Shown: positions 9,516 through 18,045 of the stretch, piece by piece
Position numbering within the stretch: position 1 is the stretch's first letter
Layout of the letters: every line of letters starts with the position of its first letter
Assembly (NCBI GenBank): GCA_934511465.1
Contig: CAKSWG010000005.1
Span: forward strand, 19,657 to 83,656
Direction of reading: 5' to 3'
Source: an uncultured Faecalibacterium sp.
GTDB lineage: Bacteria > Bacillota > Clostridia > Oscillospirales > Ruminococcaceae
Length of the DNA: 64,000 nucleotides
Position numbers and translations under genes: made by a program
Notes under the pieces: model-generated
Database searches by the model: none
What the model was told of the DNA's origin: nothing
What the model saw: the letters and a program-made list of their open reading frames with translations, nothing else

Positions 9516-10541
9516 GTGAATACCGCTGCACCGTCACAATTCCGTAAAAAACTGCTGGGCTTTGTGCTGACAATGGTGGTTTTGCTCACCTGCCTGCCGG
9601 CAGCTTTCGCAGTTGACCTGAATGTGGACGCTGGCTTCTACTTCAAGCAGAGCCGCGGCGGTACCTGCACGCTGGCATCGGCAGCTATGATGCTGCGCCG
9701 CCGTGCATACTTTGACGGCCTGAACGACTGGTCCACCGTAACGGAAAACAGTGTCCGCTCCACGGCATGGGCCAACGGCCTTTCCCATAGCTTTACATAC
9801 AAGGAAATGCAGGTGGGCTACGGCACCCTGCCTTCCCGCAAACAGGAAAAGATCCAGACCCTGATCACCCTGCTTTCGCAGCACCCGGAGGGCATCGTGC
9901 TGTATGACCGCAGCCAGCCCCATGCACTGCTGTTGACCGATTACACCAATGGCACCTTCTACTGCTCCGACCCGGCAGGTAATATTTCTTCCGGACGTAT
10001 CCCGCTGGAAAATTCCAGTGTTTCGATCAACGGCTCTTCCTGCTACTGGTACGTGGCCTCCGATCACAACGCGGTTGCATCTTCGCCGGACAGCCTGCGG
10101 CTGGAGGGTATGAGCTACCCCATCAACATCCATGCAGGCAAGGGCATGGCCCTGACCGGCACTGCGAACGCTGCACTGGGCATGACGCTGACCGATGTTC
10201 AGGTGGCAGTTCTGGATGAGAACGACCAGACCGTGCTCACCGCGGATGCGGCACCCAACACGGTGAGCTTCTCCTTTAAAACGCTGGACAGTGCCGTCCG
10301 CTTTGGCGACCTGCCCGCAGGCAGCTACACCTACATGGTAGTTGTGACCGACTCCAATGGGGATAACCTCTGCTTTACCAGCGACTTTACCGTTTCGGAC
10401 GGCTCTGCAAGCACCGGAACTTATTGGTCGGTAAAAGATACCGAGGGTGCCAAGCTGCTGGACAGCTTGCAGGAAGCAGAAACTGCTTTTGCAAACGCTA
10501 CCGAATCTACATGGAGCTGGCTGACTGGATTGTTCCATTAA
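9516..10541 (+). CDS. Secreted C39-like (papain-fold) domain protein
   Basis: A 341-residue exported protein. A signal peptide occupies roughly residues 1-33 (basic start, then 'LLGFVLTMVVLLTCLPAAFA'). The next ~150 residues look like a C39-like papain fold: a candidate nucleophile Cys in 'GGTCTLASAAMML', a His in 'SQPHALLLTDYTNG' and an Asp in 'FYCSDPAG'. A beta-rich domain follows ('DVQVAVLDENDQTVL', 'LPAGSYTYMVVVTDS'), then a short C-terminal helix. The GTG start at 9516 is chosen because AAGGAG stands 10 bp before it. No transporter or bacteriocin gene lies beside it, so a role in leader cleavage is not supported. A near-identical 157-bp fragment lies 1.1 kb upstream. Confidence 0.75.
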   Translation: MNTAAPSQFRKKLLGFVLTMVVLLTCLPAAFAVDLNVDAGFYFKQSRGGTCTLASAAMMLRRRAYFDGLNDWSTVTENSVRSTAWANGLSHSFTYKEMQVGYGTLPSRKQEKIQTLITLLSQHPEGIVLYDRSQPHALLLTDYTNGTFYCSDPAGNISSGRIPLENSSVSINGSSCYWYVASDHNAVASSPDSLRLEGMSYPINIHAGKGMALTGTANAALGMTLTDVQVAVLDENDQTVLTADAAPNTVSFSFKTLDSAVRFGDLPAGSYTYMVVVTDSNGDNLCFTSDFTVSDGSASTGTYWSVKDTEGAKLLDSLQEAETAFANATESTWSWLTGLFH

Positions 10542-10552
10542 AGCAAAACGAA

Positions 10553-10703
10553 GGGGCTGTTGCAAAATAGCTTCCTGAAAAAACAATGCACAAAACCCGG
10601 AACCTTTTCGGGGCCAAAATGGCTCAAAAAGGGTTCCGGGTTTCTGATTTTGCGCTATTTCTTTGTGCAAAGTGCTATCGCATTTTTATTCTGCAACAGC
10701 CCC
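10553..10703. repeat. Palindromic element, copy 2 (MITE-like)
   Basis: 151 bp bounded by perfect 12-bp inverted ends GGGGCTGTTGCA / TGCAACAGCCCC, with an inner CCCGGAACC…GGTTCCGGG stem. Better preserved than copy 1 at 561-704. Like copy 1 it fills the gap between two convergent genes. Confidence 0.8.
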
Positions 10704-10721
10704 TGTTGCTGTATTTGAAAC

Positions 10722-11672
10722 TTATTTTAATGTGCCGTCCAGCACCTGATTGTAATACCACGGTTTGGGGGCATGGAAGGTCTTGCCGCTGAGGAAGGCA
10801 AAGTCCGGCTGGTTGAAGCGGGGCATGGTAAGTTCCCAAGCGCACAGGGCCTGATACCTGAGCTTCAGCTCGCGGTTGGCGGTGTTGTTGCCGTACTTAC
10901 TGTCGCCGAGGATCGGGCAGCCGATGCTGGCCATGTGAGCGCGGATCTGATGGGTGCGGCCGGTGATCAGCTGCACCTTCAGCAGGGCCAGACGGCCGGA
11001 GACGGCAATGGTCTCGTACCGGGTCTCCACTTCCTTGGCACCGGGCTGCTTGTCCTCCACGATCTTTACGATGCCGCGGTCGGCATCCTTGAGCAGATAG
11101 CCGGCCAGCGTGGCATCCGGCGGGGTCGGACGGCCGAAGGTGACGCAGAGGTAGGTCTTTTTCACCTCGCGGTTCTTGATGGCTGCAAGGAACAGCTCTT
11201 CGGCCTCCGGAGTCTTGGCAACGATGACAAGGCCGCTGGTGCCGGTGTCCAGCCGGTGGCACAGGGCGGGAGTATACAGGTCGTTTTCCTTGTACTCGCC
11301 CTGCTGGTTCAGGTAGAGCAGGGTACGGTTCAAAAGGGTGTCGTCCTCCGGGCCGTCCACGGCAAGGCCGGCGGGCTTGTTCACAATGACGATCTGCGGG
11401 CAGTCGTACACCACCTGTGCCGGGCCGCGGGCGTTCTTCCACGCCGGGCCGTCCACGCGCTTGTCTGCGTCCAGCACTTCGTCCAGAATGAACAGCTTGA
11501 TCTCGTCACCGGCCATCACGCGGGTGGAAAGCGGCTGCTTTTTGCCGTTCAGCTTGATCTTGTTCTCCCGCAGGGCCTTGTTCAGGCGGCCCGGGGTCAA
11601 GGCAGGGAACTGCTGGGTCAGATAGTTGTCCAGCCGGGTAGGGGCAAGACACTTTACTTTTAAAATCTTCAC
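10722..11672 (-). CDS. RluA-family 23S rRNA pseudouridine synthase
   Basis: A 316-residue RluA/RluC/RluD-type enzyme converting specific rRNA uridines to pseudouridine. An S4-like RNA-binding domain fills residues ~10-65 ('RLDNYLTQQFPALTPGRLNK'). The catalytic Asp is D142 in 'CHRLDTGTSGLVI'. The C-terminus has 'TGRTHQIRAHMASIG' and 'GDSKYG', typical of the family. The start is a GTG at 11672, preceded by AGAGGAA; the upstream in-frame extension is not conserved in character. The exact target uridine cannot be told from sequence. Confidence 0.9.
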   Translation of the reverse strand: MKILKVKCLAPTRLDNYLTQQFPALTPGRLNKALRENKIKLNGKKQPLSTRVMAGDEIKLFILDEVLDADKRVDGPAWKNARGPAQVVYDCPQIVIVNKPAGLAVDGPEDDTLLNRTLLYLNQQGEYKENDLYTPALCHRLDTGTSGLVIVAKTPEAEELFLAAIKNREVKKTYLCVTFGRPTPPDATLAGYLLKDADRGIVKIVEDKQPGAKEVETRYETIAVSGRLALLKVQLITGRTHQIRAHMASIGCPILGDSKYGNNTANRELKLRYQALCAWELTMPRFNQPDFAFLSGKTFHAPKPWYYNQVLDGTLK

Positions 11673-11781
11673 GGAATATTCCTCTCTATTATAAAATAAG
11701 AATGTGCTTTCAATATTTTTATTGTAGCGGAACAGGCCCGCTGCGTCAAGCACGGCAGACTGAAAATTTTGTCCAAACCCG

Positions 11782-11809
11782 TTGACAAACGCCCGGCTCA
11801 TGCTATAAT
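11782..11809 (+). promoter_or_regulatory. Promoter of the alaS T-box transcript
   Basis: Consensus TTGACA (11782-11787) and TATAAT (11804-11809) with a 16-bp spacer, about 370 bp ahead of alaS. Confidence 0.8.
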
Positions 11810-11814
11810 TTAAC

Positions 11815-12110
11815 TGTACGCGGAAAGAACTGTGTGCTTTCCGCATGTGCATGAATATTATGACAGATGGCAATGATGGGGTCAGAAATGTACACCGCCG
11901 TTCAGAGAGAGCGCTTCCAGCTGCAAGGCGTTCCGGTCGGTTCCATTTTGCGCCGCCCCGGAGCTTCCGGCGACACAAGTCGGACGCAGCGCAGCGTTAA
12001 CGCGCCGAAAGCGGCAGGGGACACATTTTATCCTTTGCAATTTGGGTGGTACCACGGAGCAGTTTACAGGCAGCCTCGTCCCTTTTGGGATGGGGCTGTT
12101 TTTTGTTTTT
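11815..12110 (+). promoter_or_regulatory. T-box leader controlling alaS
   Basis: A ~300-nt structured leader. The hallmark T-box antiterminator core TGGTACCACGG is at 12047-12057. It is followed by a terminator hairpin (CAGCCTCGTCCC…GGATGGGGCTG) and a T-rich run to about 12110. An AGAGAG segment near 11907 suits the stem I loop E region. Uncharged tRNA-Ala should favour antitermination. I could not assign the specifier codon with confidence. Confidence 0.87.
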
Positions 12111-12187
12111 CTGCGCCCACCCGCCCCGTCTGCCATAATCATAAATCTGACGTGCAAACGCCAAGGACAATCGAGGAGAGAAAACCT

Positions 12188-14851
12188 ATGCAATGGACCG
12201 GTTTGAATGAACTGCGTGAAAAGTACCTGAGCTTCTTTGAGAGCAAGGGCCACCTGCGTCTGGACAGCTTCCCGCTGGTGCCCAAGAACGACCCCAGCCT
12301 GCTGCTGATCAACAGCGGCATGGCCCCCATGAAAAAGTGGTTTCTGGCTCAGGAGGAGCCGCCCCGTCACCGCGTGACCACCTGCCAGAAGTGCATCCGT
12401 ACCCCGGATATCGAGCGCGTGGGCATCACTGCCCGCCACGGCACCTTCTTTGAGATGCTGGGCAACTTCTCCTTCCAGGATTACTTCAAGGAAGAGGTCA
12501 TTCCCTGGGCATGGGAGTTCCTGACCAGTGACGAGTGGATGGCCATTCCGAAGGACCGCCTGCACATCTCTGTGTACGAAGAGGACGACGAGGCTTACGA
12601 TATCTGGACCAAGAAGGTGGGCATTGCCCCCGACCACATGGTGCGTCTGGGTAAGGAAGACAACTTCTGGGAGCATGGCTCCGGCCCCTGCGGCCCCTGC
12701 TCCGAGATCTACTTTGACCGCGGCCCCGAGTACGGCTGCGGCAAGCCGACCTGCGGCGTGGGCTGCGACTGCGACCGCTATATGGAGATCTGGAATCTGG
12801 TGTTCAGCCAGTTCGATGCCGACGGCAAGGGCCACTACGAGCGTCTGGCACGCCCCAACATCGATACCGGCATGGGTCTGGAGCGTCTGGCCTGCGTGAT
12901 GCAGGGCGTGGGCAACCTGTTCGAGGTGGATACCGTCCAGAGCGTGCTGCACCATGTGGAGCACATCGCCAACAAGACCTACGGCGAAGACCCCAAGAAC
13001 GATATCTCCATCCGCGTCATTACCGACCACATCCGCAGCTGCACCTTCATGGTGTCCGACGGCATCCTGCCTTCCAACGAGGGCCGCGGCTACGTGCTGC
13101 GCCGCCTGCTGCGCCGTGCTGCCCGCCATGGCCGGATGCTGGGCATCAACCGCCCGTTCCTGGTGGAGCTGGTGGAGACCGTGATCCAGTCCAGCGAGAG
13201 CGCATACCCCGAGCTGCGCGAGCATGAGGCTTATATTAAGAAGGTCATCGGCACCGAGGAGGCAAACTTTGCCCGTACCATCGACGCCGGCATGAACATC
13301 CTGAACAACATGATCGACGGTCTGGAAAAGGCACACCAGCACCTGCTGAAGGGTCTGGATGTGTTCAAGCTGAACGACACCTTCGGCTTCCCGCTGGATC
13401 TGACCAAAGAGATCGCTGCGGAGCAGGGCATCGAGATCGATGAGGACGGCTTCCACGCCGAAATGACCAAGCAGAAGGAGCGTGCCCGCGCCGAGCGCCT
13501 GAAGAAGAACATCTCCGGCTGGAGCGAGGACCTGTTTGGCGCTCTGGATGCAGAGCCCACCGTCTTTACCGGCTACACCACCCTCACCGACAAGGCCGCT
13601 GTTGTGGCCCTGAGCGACGAGGAGACCCTGACCGATGCCATCGCAACCGATGAGCAGGCCAAGGATGATGTGCTGGTGGTGCTGGATAAGACCCCCTTCT
13701 ACGCCGAGATGGGCGGCCAGACCGCTGACCACGGTGTGCTGGTGGGCGACGGCTGCACCCTGCATGTGCTGGACGTGAAAAAGACCCCCAAGGGCTACTA
13801 TGTGCACACCTGCGTGCTGGAAAACGGCATCGTGAAGGTGGGCGATGTGCTCACCGCCAAGGTGGACAAAGAGTATCGCATGGCCATTGCCCGCAACCAT
13901 ACCGCCACCCATCTGTTGCAGGCAGCTCTGCGTGAAGTGCTGGGCGACCATGTGCATCAGGCCGGTTCCTATCAGGATGCCGAGATCACCCACTTTGACT
14001 TCACCCACTTCAGCGCGGTCACGCCCGAAGAGCTGGCCCGCGTGGAGAAGATCGTCAACGACAAGATCTTCGAGGGCCTGAACGTTACCGTGAACGAGAT
14101 GCCCATTGAGGAAGCCAAGAAGCTGGGCGCAATGGCTCTGTTTGGTGAGAAGTACGGCAAGATGGTCCGCGTGGTCGATATCGAGGGCTGGTCCACCGAG
14201 TTCTGCGGCGGCACCCACGTCAAGAACACCGCCCAGATCGGCTGCTTCAAGATCATCAGCGAGGCTTCTGTGGCTGCCGGCATCCGCCGCATCGAAGCTG
14301 TCACCGGCAAGAACCTGCTCATCCGTGCAAACTTGCAGGAGGCTATGCTGCACACCGTGGCAAACACCCTGAAGGCAAACAACGTCACCGCTCTGCCCGT
14401 CCGTGCCGAGGCCGTGATGGCTGAGAACAAGGCTCTGGCCAAGGAACTGGAAGAGATCAAGGCACAGGTCGCCGCCTCCAAGGTGACCAGCCTGTTCGAC
14501 GATGCCGAGGAGATCGGCGGCGTGAAGATCGCTTCTGCTTACTTCACCGGCACTAGCGGCGACACCCTGCGCGGCATGTGCGATACCATCCGCGACAAGG
14601 CTGTGAAGCCCGCTGTGGCTGTGCTGGTGGGCAAGGCTGAGGATAAGATCACCATGGCTGTCACTGTGACCAAGCAGGCACAGGAAAAGGGCCTGAAGGC
14701 TGGCGCTCTGGTCAAGGAGATCGCTGCCATCGCCGGCGGCAAGGGCGGCGGCAAGCCGGACTTTGCAATGGCCGGCCTGAAGGACGAGACCAAGATCGAC
14801 GAAGCTCTGGCTGCTGTCAGCGCCATCGTCAAGAAGGCTCTGGGCGAATAA
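12188..14851 (+). CDS. alaS: Alanyl-tRNA synthetase
   Basis: An 887-residue class II alanyl-tRNA synthetase, charging tRNA-Ala. The catalytic core shows 'RHRVTTCQKCIR' (motif 1-2 region) and 'TGMGLERLACVMQG' (motif 3). The editing domain has 'RNHTATHLLQAALR' (HxxxH) and 'STEFCGGTHVKNT' (CxxxH), so mischarged Ser/Gly should be cleared. The C-terminal DHHA1-like domain carries the glycine-rich 'GGKGGGKPDFAMAG'. Start at 12188 follows a GAGGAG site; in-frame codons further upstream fall in the T-box leader. Length is typical. Confidence 0.97.
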   Translation: MQWTGLNELREKYLSFFESKGHLRLDSFPLVPKNDPSLLLINSGMAPMKKWFLAQEEPPRHRVTTCQKCIRTPDIERVGITARHGTFFEMLGNFSFQDYFKEEVIPWAWEFLTSDEWMAIPKDRLHISVYEEDDEAYDIWTKKVGIAPDHMVRLGKEDNFWEHGSGPCGPCSEIYFDRGPEYGCGKPTCGVGCDCDRYMEIWNLVFSQFDADGKGHYERLARPNIDTGMGLERLACVMQGVGNLFEVDTVQSVLHHVEHIANKTYGEDPKNDISIRVITDHIRSCTFMVSDGILPSNEGRGYVLRRLLRRAARHGRMLGINRPFLVELVETVIQSSESAYPELREHEAYIKKVIGTEEANFARTIDAGMNILNNMIDGLEKAHQHLLKGLDVFKLNDTFGFPLDLTKEIAAEQGIEIDEDGFHAEMTKQKERARAERLKKNISGWSEDLFGALDAEPTVFTGYTTLTDKAAVVALSDEETLTDAIATDEQAKDDVLVVLDKTPFYAEMGGQTADHGVLVGDGCTLHVLDVKKTPKGYYVHTCVLENGIVKVGDVLTAKVDKEYRMAIARNHTATHLLQAALREVLGDHVHQAGSYQDAEITHFDFTHFSAVTPEELARVEKIVNDKIFEGLNVTVNEMPIEEAKKLGAMALFGEKYGKMVRVVDIEGWSTEFCGGTHVKNTAQIGCFKIISEASVAAGIRRIEAVTGKNLLIRANLQEAMLHTVANTLKANNVTALPVRAEAVMAENKALAKELEEIKAQVAASKVTSLFDDAEEIGGVKIASAYFTGTSGDTLRGMCDTIRDKAVKPAVAVLVGKAEDKITMAVTVTKQAQEKGLKAGALVKEIAAIAGGKGGGKPDFAMAGLKDETKIDEALAAVSAIVKKALGE

Positions 14852-14861
14852 TAAAACGGGG

Positions 14862-14932
14862 TCCGCTCTCTCAGGCCCGGCTCCCCCCTTTGGGAGAAAC
14901 GGCACGGCGTAAGCCGTGACGGAGAGAGCGGG
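14862..14932. repeat. CCCTCTC…GAGAGGG-type inverted-repeat element, short copy A
   Basis: A ~71-bp palindromic segment with ends TCCGCTCTCTC / GAGAGAGCGGGA, resembling the elements at 31406, 55586 and 57999. It lies between alaS and the HIT gene and could also end the alaS transcript. Confidence 0.6.
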
Positions 14933-14967
14933 AACGTTTATAAAATATCAGGAAGGAGTTGTTCCCC

Positions 14968-15300
14968 ATGGAAGATTGTCTGTTTTGCATGATCGCGGAG
15001 GGCAAGATCCCCTCCAAGAAGCTGTACGAGGACGAGCAGGTGGTGGCGTTCTACGACATCAACCCGCAGGCCAAGGTGCACTTTCTGGTGGTGCCCAAAA
15101 AGCACATCACCTCTGCTGCTGCGCTGACCGAAGAGGACGGCGCACTGCTGGGCCATATCTTTGCAGTGATCGCAAAGCTGGCTGCGGAGCAGGGCCTGAA
15201 CAACGGCTACCGCGTCATTTCCAATGTTGGCGAGGACGCAGGCCAGACCGTGAAGCATCTGCATTTCCATGTTCTGGGCGGCGAAAAGCTGCCCGTCTGA
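14968..15300 (+). CDS. HIT family hydrolase
   Basis: A 110-residue histidine-triad protein of the HINT branch, which hydrolyses purine nucleoside phosphoramidates or related adenylated compounds. The triad is H97-x-H99-x-H101 in 'KHLHFHVLGG'. Cys4 and Cys7 plus His46 fit the zinc site of this branch. A strong GGAAGGAG precedes the start at 14968. It lies 27 bp before the phosphoribosyltransferase gene, so the two are probably co-transcribed. The physiological substrate is not evident. Confidence 0.92.
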   Translation: MEDCLFCMIAEGKIPSKKLYEDEQVVAFYDINPQAKVHFLVVPKKHITSAAALTEEDGALLGHIFAVIAKLAAEQGLNNGYRVISNVGEDAGQTVKHLHFHVLGGEKLPV

Positions 15301-15326
15301 TTCCAAAAAAGGGAGAGCGTTGAATT

Positions 15327-15866
15327 ATGGCTGAGACTTATACCCTGCATGTTGCAGGCCTGACCCGTGAGCTGACCATCTGCAAGGTGAATGACCACAT
15401 GGACATTGCGGCTTTTATCATGCTGGGGGACGCCGAGCTGACCGTGGCTGCTGCCACCGAGCTGCTGAAAAAGTGCCCTGACTTTGATATCCTGCTGACC
15501 GCTGAGGCCAAGGGCATCCCTCTGGCCCACGAGATGAGCCGCCAGAGCGGCAAGCCCTACGTCTGTGCACGCAAGGGCGAAAAGCTGTATATGACCGACC
15601 CCGTGGTGGTGGAGGATCAGTCCATCACCACTGCCGGCAAGCAGAAGCTGGTCATCGACCGCAAGGAGCTGGACAAGATGAGCGGCAAGCGCGTTCTGGT
15701 GGTGGACGATGTGATCTCCACCGGCGGCTCCCTCAAGGCTCTGGATGCATTGGCCGAGCAGACCCAGTGCACCATCGTGGGTCAGGCCGCTGTTCTGGCC
15801 GAGGGTGATGCAGCCGAGCGCAAGGATATCATCTTCCTTGAGCCGCTGCCCCTGTTCTTCCACTAA
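15327..15866 (+). CDS. Phosphoribosyltransferase (adenine/xanthine type)
   Basis: A 179-residue type I phosphoribosyltransferase. The PRPP-binding loop is 'VLVVDDVISTGGS'; upstream, 'LTAEAKGIPLAHEMSR' resembles the Apt/Xpt family flexible-loop region, and 'KPYVCARKG' follows it. The family converts a purine base plus PRPP to the nucleoside monophosphate in salvage. Which base is used here is uncertain. GGGAGAG lies ahead of the ATG. The comEC start is only 6 bp after its stop, so the two are likely in one transcript. Confidence 0.85.
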   Translation: MAETYTLHVAGLTRELTICKVNDHMDIAAFIMLGDAELTVAAATELLKKCPDFDILLTAEAKGIPLAHEMSRQSGKPYVCARKGEKLYMTDPVVVEDQSITTAGKQKLVIDRKELDKMSGKRVLVVDDVISTGGSLKALDALAEQTQCTIVGQAAVLAEGDAAERKDIIFLEPLPLFFH

Positions 15867-15872
15867 GCTGTC

Positions 15873-17981
15873 ATGCGCCGCCCGCTCTGCGTTTTCTGCG
15901 CTGGAATGCTGGGTGTGGAGCTGGTGTGCGCCTTTTTGCCGCAGACGGAACTTTTTGTGCCGTTTGCGGCATTTTTTGTTGCCGTTTGTCTGGTGCTGTG
16001 CATCTTCGATGCTGCCCGCAAAGCGGCGCTTTGCATCCTGCTGGGTGCTGCGGTGGGCATGGCGGCGGTGGTGCACACGGCAAGCCGGCTGGAGCGCATC
16101 CGTGTGCAATACGCAGGCCGTCCGCTGCTGCTGACGGCAGAGGTGGAAAGCGTAGCGGGATCCTATTATCCCGGCATCGTGGATGCAGTTTTGCATGTGG
16201 AAGCAGCAAACGGTGCAAAAGCGTCCTTCCGGGTGGAGTGCGACGCGCTGCCGCAGTGCGAAGCCGGGGACCGGGTGCAGGGCCGGTTTGTGCTGTCCGC
16301 TCCGGTGCAGGCAGACCGGGCCGGCCTGTATGCAGACGGCATTGCCTTGCAGGCGGATCTGTGCGAGGATACGCCCGGCTTTGCCGTTCTGGGGCAGAGC
16401 GGCAGTTTCCGCGCCCGCACCCGGCGGATGCAGAAAACCCTCAGCGCATCCCTGCGCCGCCGCATGGACGGCAAGACCGGCGGCGTGCTGGCTGCTATGA
16501 CCGTGGGCGACCGCAGCTATCTTTCCTCTGCCATGCGCAGCGCCTACCGCGGCGCGGGCCTAGCCCATGTGCTGGTGGTAAGCGGAATGCATGTGTCTAT
16601 TTTGTGCGGCGAGGTGTTCCGTGTGAACCGACGCCGCAAAACGGAACACAGCTACGCACTGCTGCGGCTGAAAGCGGTATGGAAGGTCCTGCTTGCGTTG
16701 GTGCTGATGGGCGTGACCGGGTTTACGCCCTCGGTGCGCCGGGCAGCGGTGGCGGTCTGGGTCGGCGCGCTGGGCGTTTGGGTGTACGGCCCGCCGGATA
16801 CCCTTACCTCGCTGGCCGTGGCCGGTGCTGCCATGACGGCGGGCAACAGCTATGCTGTATGCGATGTGGGTTTTGAGCTTTCGTTTGCGGCGGTGATCGG
16901 CGCTTTTGCCGGGTCGCAGTGCTATAACCGCCTGCGCAGGGCATACGCTTGGCACAGAAGAAAGCGGCACCGCCCAGCCGCCAACGGCTGGCAGAACAAA
17001 ATGGCCGCGATGCTCTGGTCGGTGTGCGATTCGGTCTGCGTGGCCGTCTGTGCTTCGGCAGCCACCTTTCCGGTGCTGGTACTGCGCGGCTTGAGCGTCA
17101 GCGTGTGGGCAGTGGTGTCCAGCGTGGCGGTGCTGTGGCTCATCCAGCCCATGATGCTGCTGGGCCTTGGCACGGCATTCACCGGGCTGGTGCCGGTGTT
17201 TGCACCATTGTATGCCCTCTTGGCCCGGGCCGCCGCTGCGCTGACCGGCCTTTTGAACCGCTGGTCGGTCTGGCTCAGTGCAAAGCCGGGCGCGGGCATT
17301 TATTTTGACGGTGCCTACGCCGTGTTTGTCTGCCTGCTGCTCACCGCACTGTTCTGGCTGGCCGTCTGCCGCAGGACCCGCCTGCGCACAGCTGTGCCTT
17401 GCATTGTGATCACGGCAGCGCTGGCCATCGGGCTGGGCAATGCGCTCAACCGGGATGTGGTGCACATCGACCTTGTGGGCAGTGCCAATGCACCGGCGGT
17501 GGTGGTCACGCAGAATGACACCGCAGTGGTGCTGTTCCGGGGCGGCAGTTCCACCCAGAACGCGGTGGAAAAGCAGCTGGCCCGGCGCGGCGTGCACCAC
17601 ACCGAACTGGTGGTGGACCTGCGCATCCAGCCCAAAACGGCCTGCACGCTGGAAGCGGATACGACCGTTCTGGCGGAGCAGTTGGCGGAAAATACAGCGC
17701 AGAAACGCAAAAGTACACCGGCTCTGGTGGAGATCACCCGCGCCCGTGAGGGCTGCCTTGTGCGGCTGACCATCGGCGGCAGGCAGTTTGCGGCGCTGAG
17801 CGGTAAGGTGGAGCTGACACAGCCGGTCACAGCACAATGGCTGCTGGCGTCGCCTGCAAAGCCGGAAGCGGTCCGATATCAGAATGTACTGGCCCTGCGG
17901 CATTACGATTGGATGAAAGACGGGGCAGAGCCGTCTTCGTCCCTTACCCTGCGGCCGGACGGAACGGTGAAAGCGGGCTAG
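15873..17981 (+). CDS. comEC: ComEC/Rec2-type membrane protein with degenerate C-terminal domain
   Basis: A 702-residue polytopic membrane protein related to the DNA-uptake channel ComEC. After N-terminal helices and an OB-like extracellular region (~80-200), the competence-domain signature 'LAHVLVVSGMHVSIL' appears, followed by multiple helices with 'MGVTGFTPSVRRAAVAV'. The C-terminal ~180 residues align in position with the metallo-beta-lactamase domain ('VVHIDLVGSANAPAVVV') but lack the usual THxDxDH metal motif ('ELVVDLRIQPKT' stands there). It precedes holA, as in many Firmicutes. Transport of single-stranded DNA is the family role; nuclease activity here looks lost. Confidence 0.85.
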   Translation: MRRPLCVFCAGMLGVELVCAFLPQTELFVPFAAFFVAVCLVLCIFDAARKAALCILLGAAVGMAAVVHTASRLERIRVQYAGRPLLLTAEVESVAGSYYPGIVDAVLHVEAANGAKASFRVECDALPQCEAGDRVQGRFVLSAPVQADRAGLYADGIALQADLCEDTPGFAVLGQSGSFRARTRRMQKTLSASLRRRMDGKTGGVLAAMTVGDRSYLSSAMRSAYRGAGLAHVLVVSGMHVSILCGEVFRVNRRRKTEHSYALLRLKAVWKVLLALVLMGVTGFTPSVRRAAVAVWVGALGVWVYGPPDTLTSLAVAGAAMTAGNSYAVCDVGFELSFAAVIGAFAGSQCYNRLRRAYAWHRRKRHRPAANGWQNKMAAMLWSVCDSVCVAVCASAATFPVLVLRGLSVSVWAVVSSVAVLWLIQPMMLLGLGTAFTGLVPVFAPLYALLARAAAALTGLLNRWSVWLSAKPGAGIYFDGAYAVFVCLLLTALFWLAVCRRTRLRTAVPCIVITAALAIGLGNALNRDVVHIDLVGSANAPAVVVTQNDTAVVLFRGGSSTQNAVEKQLARRGVHHTELVVDLRIQPKTACTLEADTTVLAEQLAENTAQKRKSTPALVEITRAREGCLVRLTIGGRQFAALSGKVELTQPVTAQWLLASPAKPEAVRYQNVLALRHYDWMKDGAEPSSSLTLRPDGTVKAG

Positions 17982-17985
17982 GCCT

Positions 17986-18013
17986 TTGCAATCCGGGCCG
18001 GATGTGGTACAAT
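17986..18013 (+). promoter_or_regulatory. Candidate promoter before holA
   Basis: TTGCAA (17986-17991) and TACAAT (18008-18013), 16-bp spacer, 33 bp ahead of the holA ATG. Confidence 0.5.
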
Positions 18014-18045
18014 GTAACAATATGATGGGGAAGGGAGGCGCCTGC

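Noticed and set aside
9516..10541. Bacteriocin-processing C39 protease
   Set aside because: C39-like motifs are present, but there is no ABC transporter domain or partner and no small precursor gene nearby.
11882..14905. A 1007-codon open frame on the minus strand opposite alaS
   Set aside because: It mirrors the codon pattern of alaS, a certain gene with all family motifs. GC-rich genes commonly leave long antisense frames. No family motif was seen in it.
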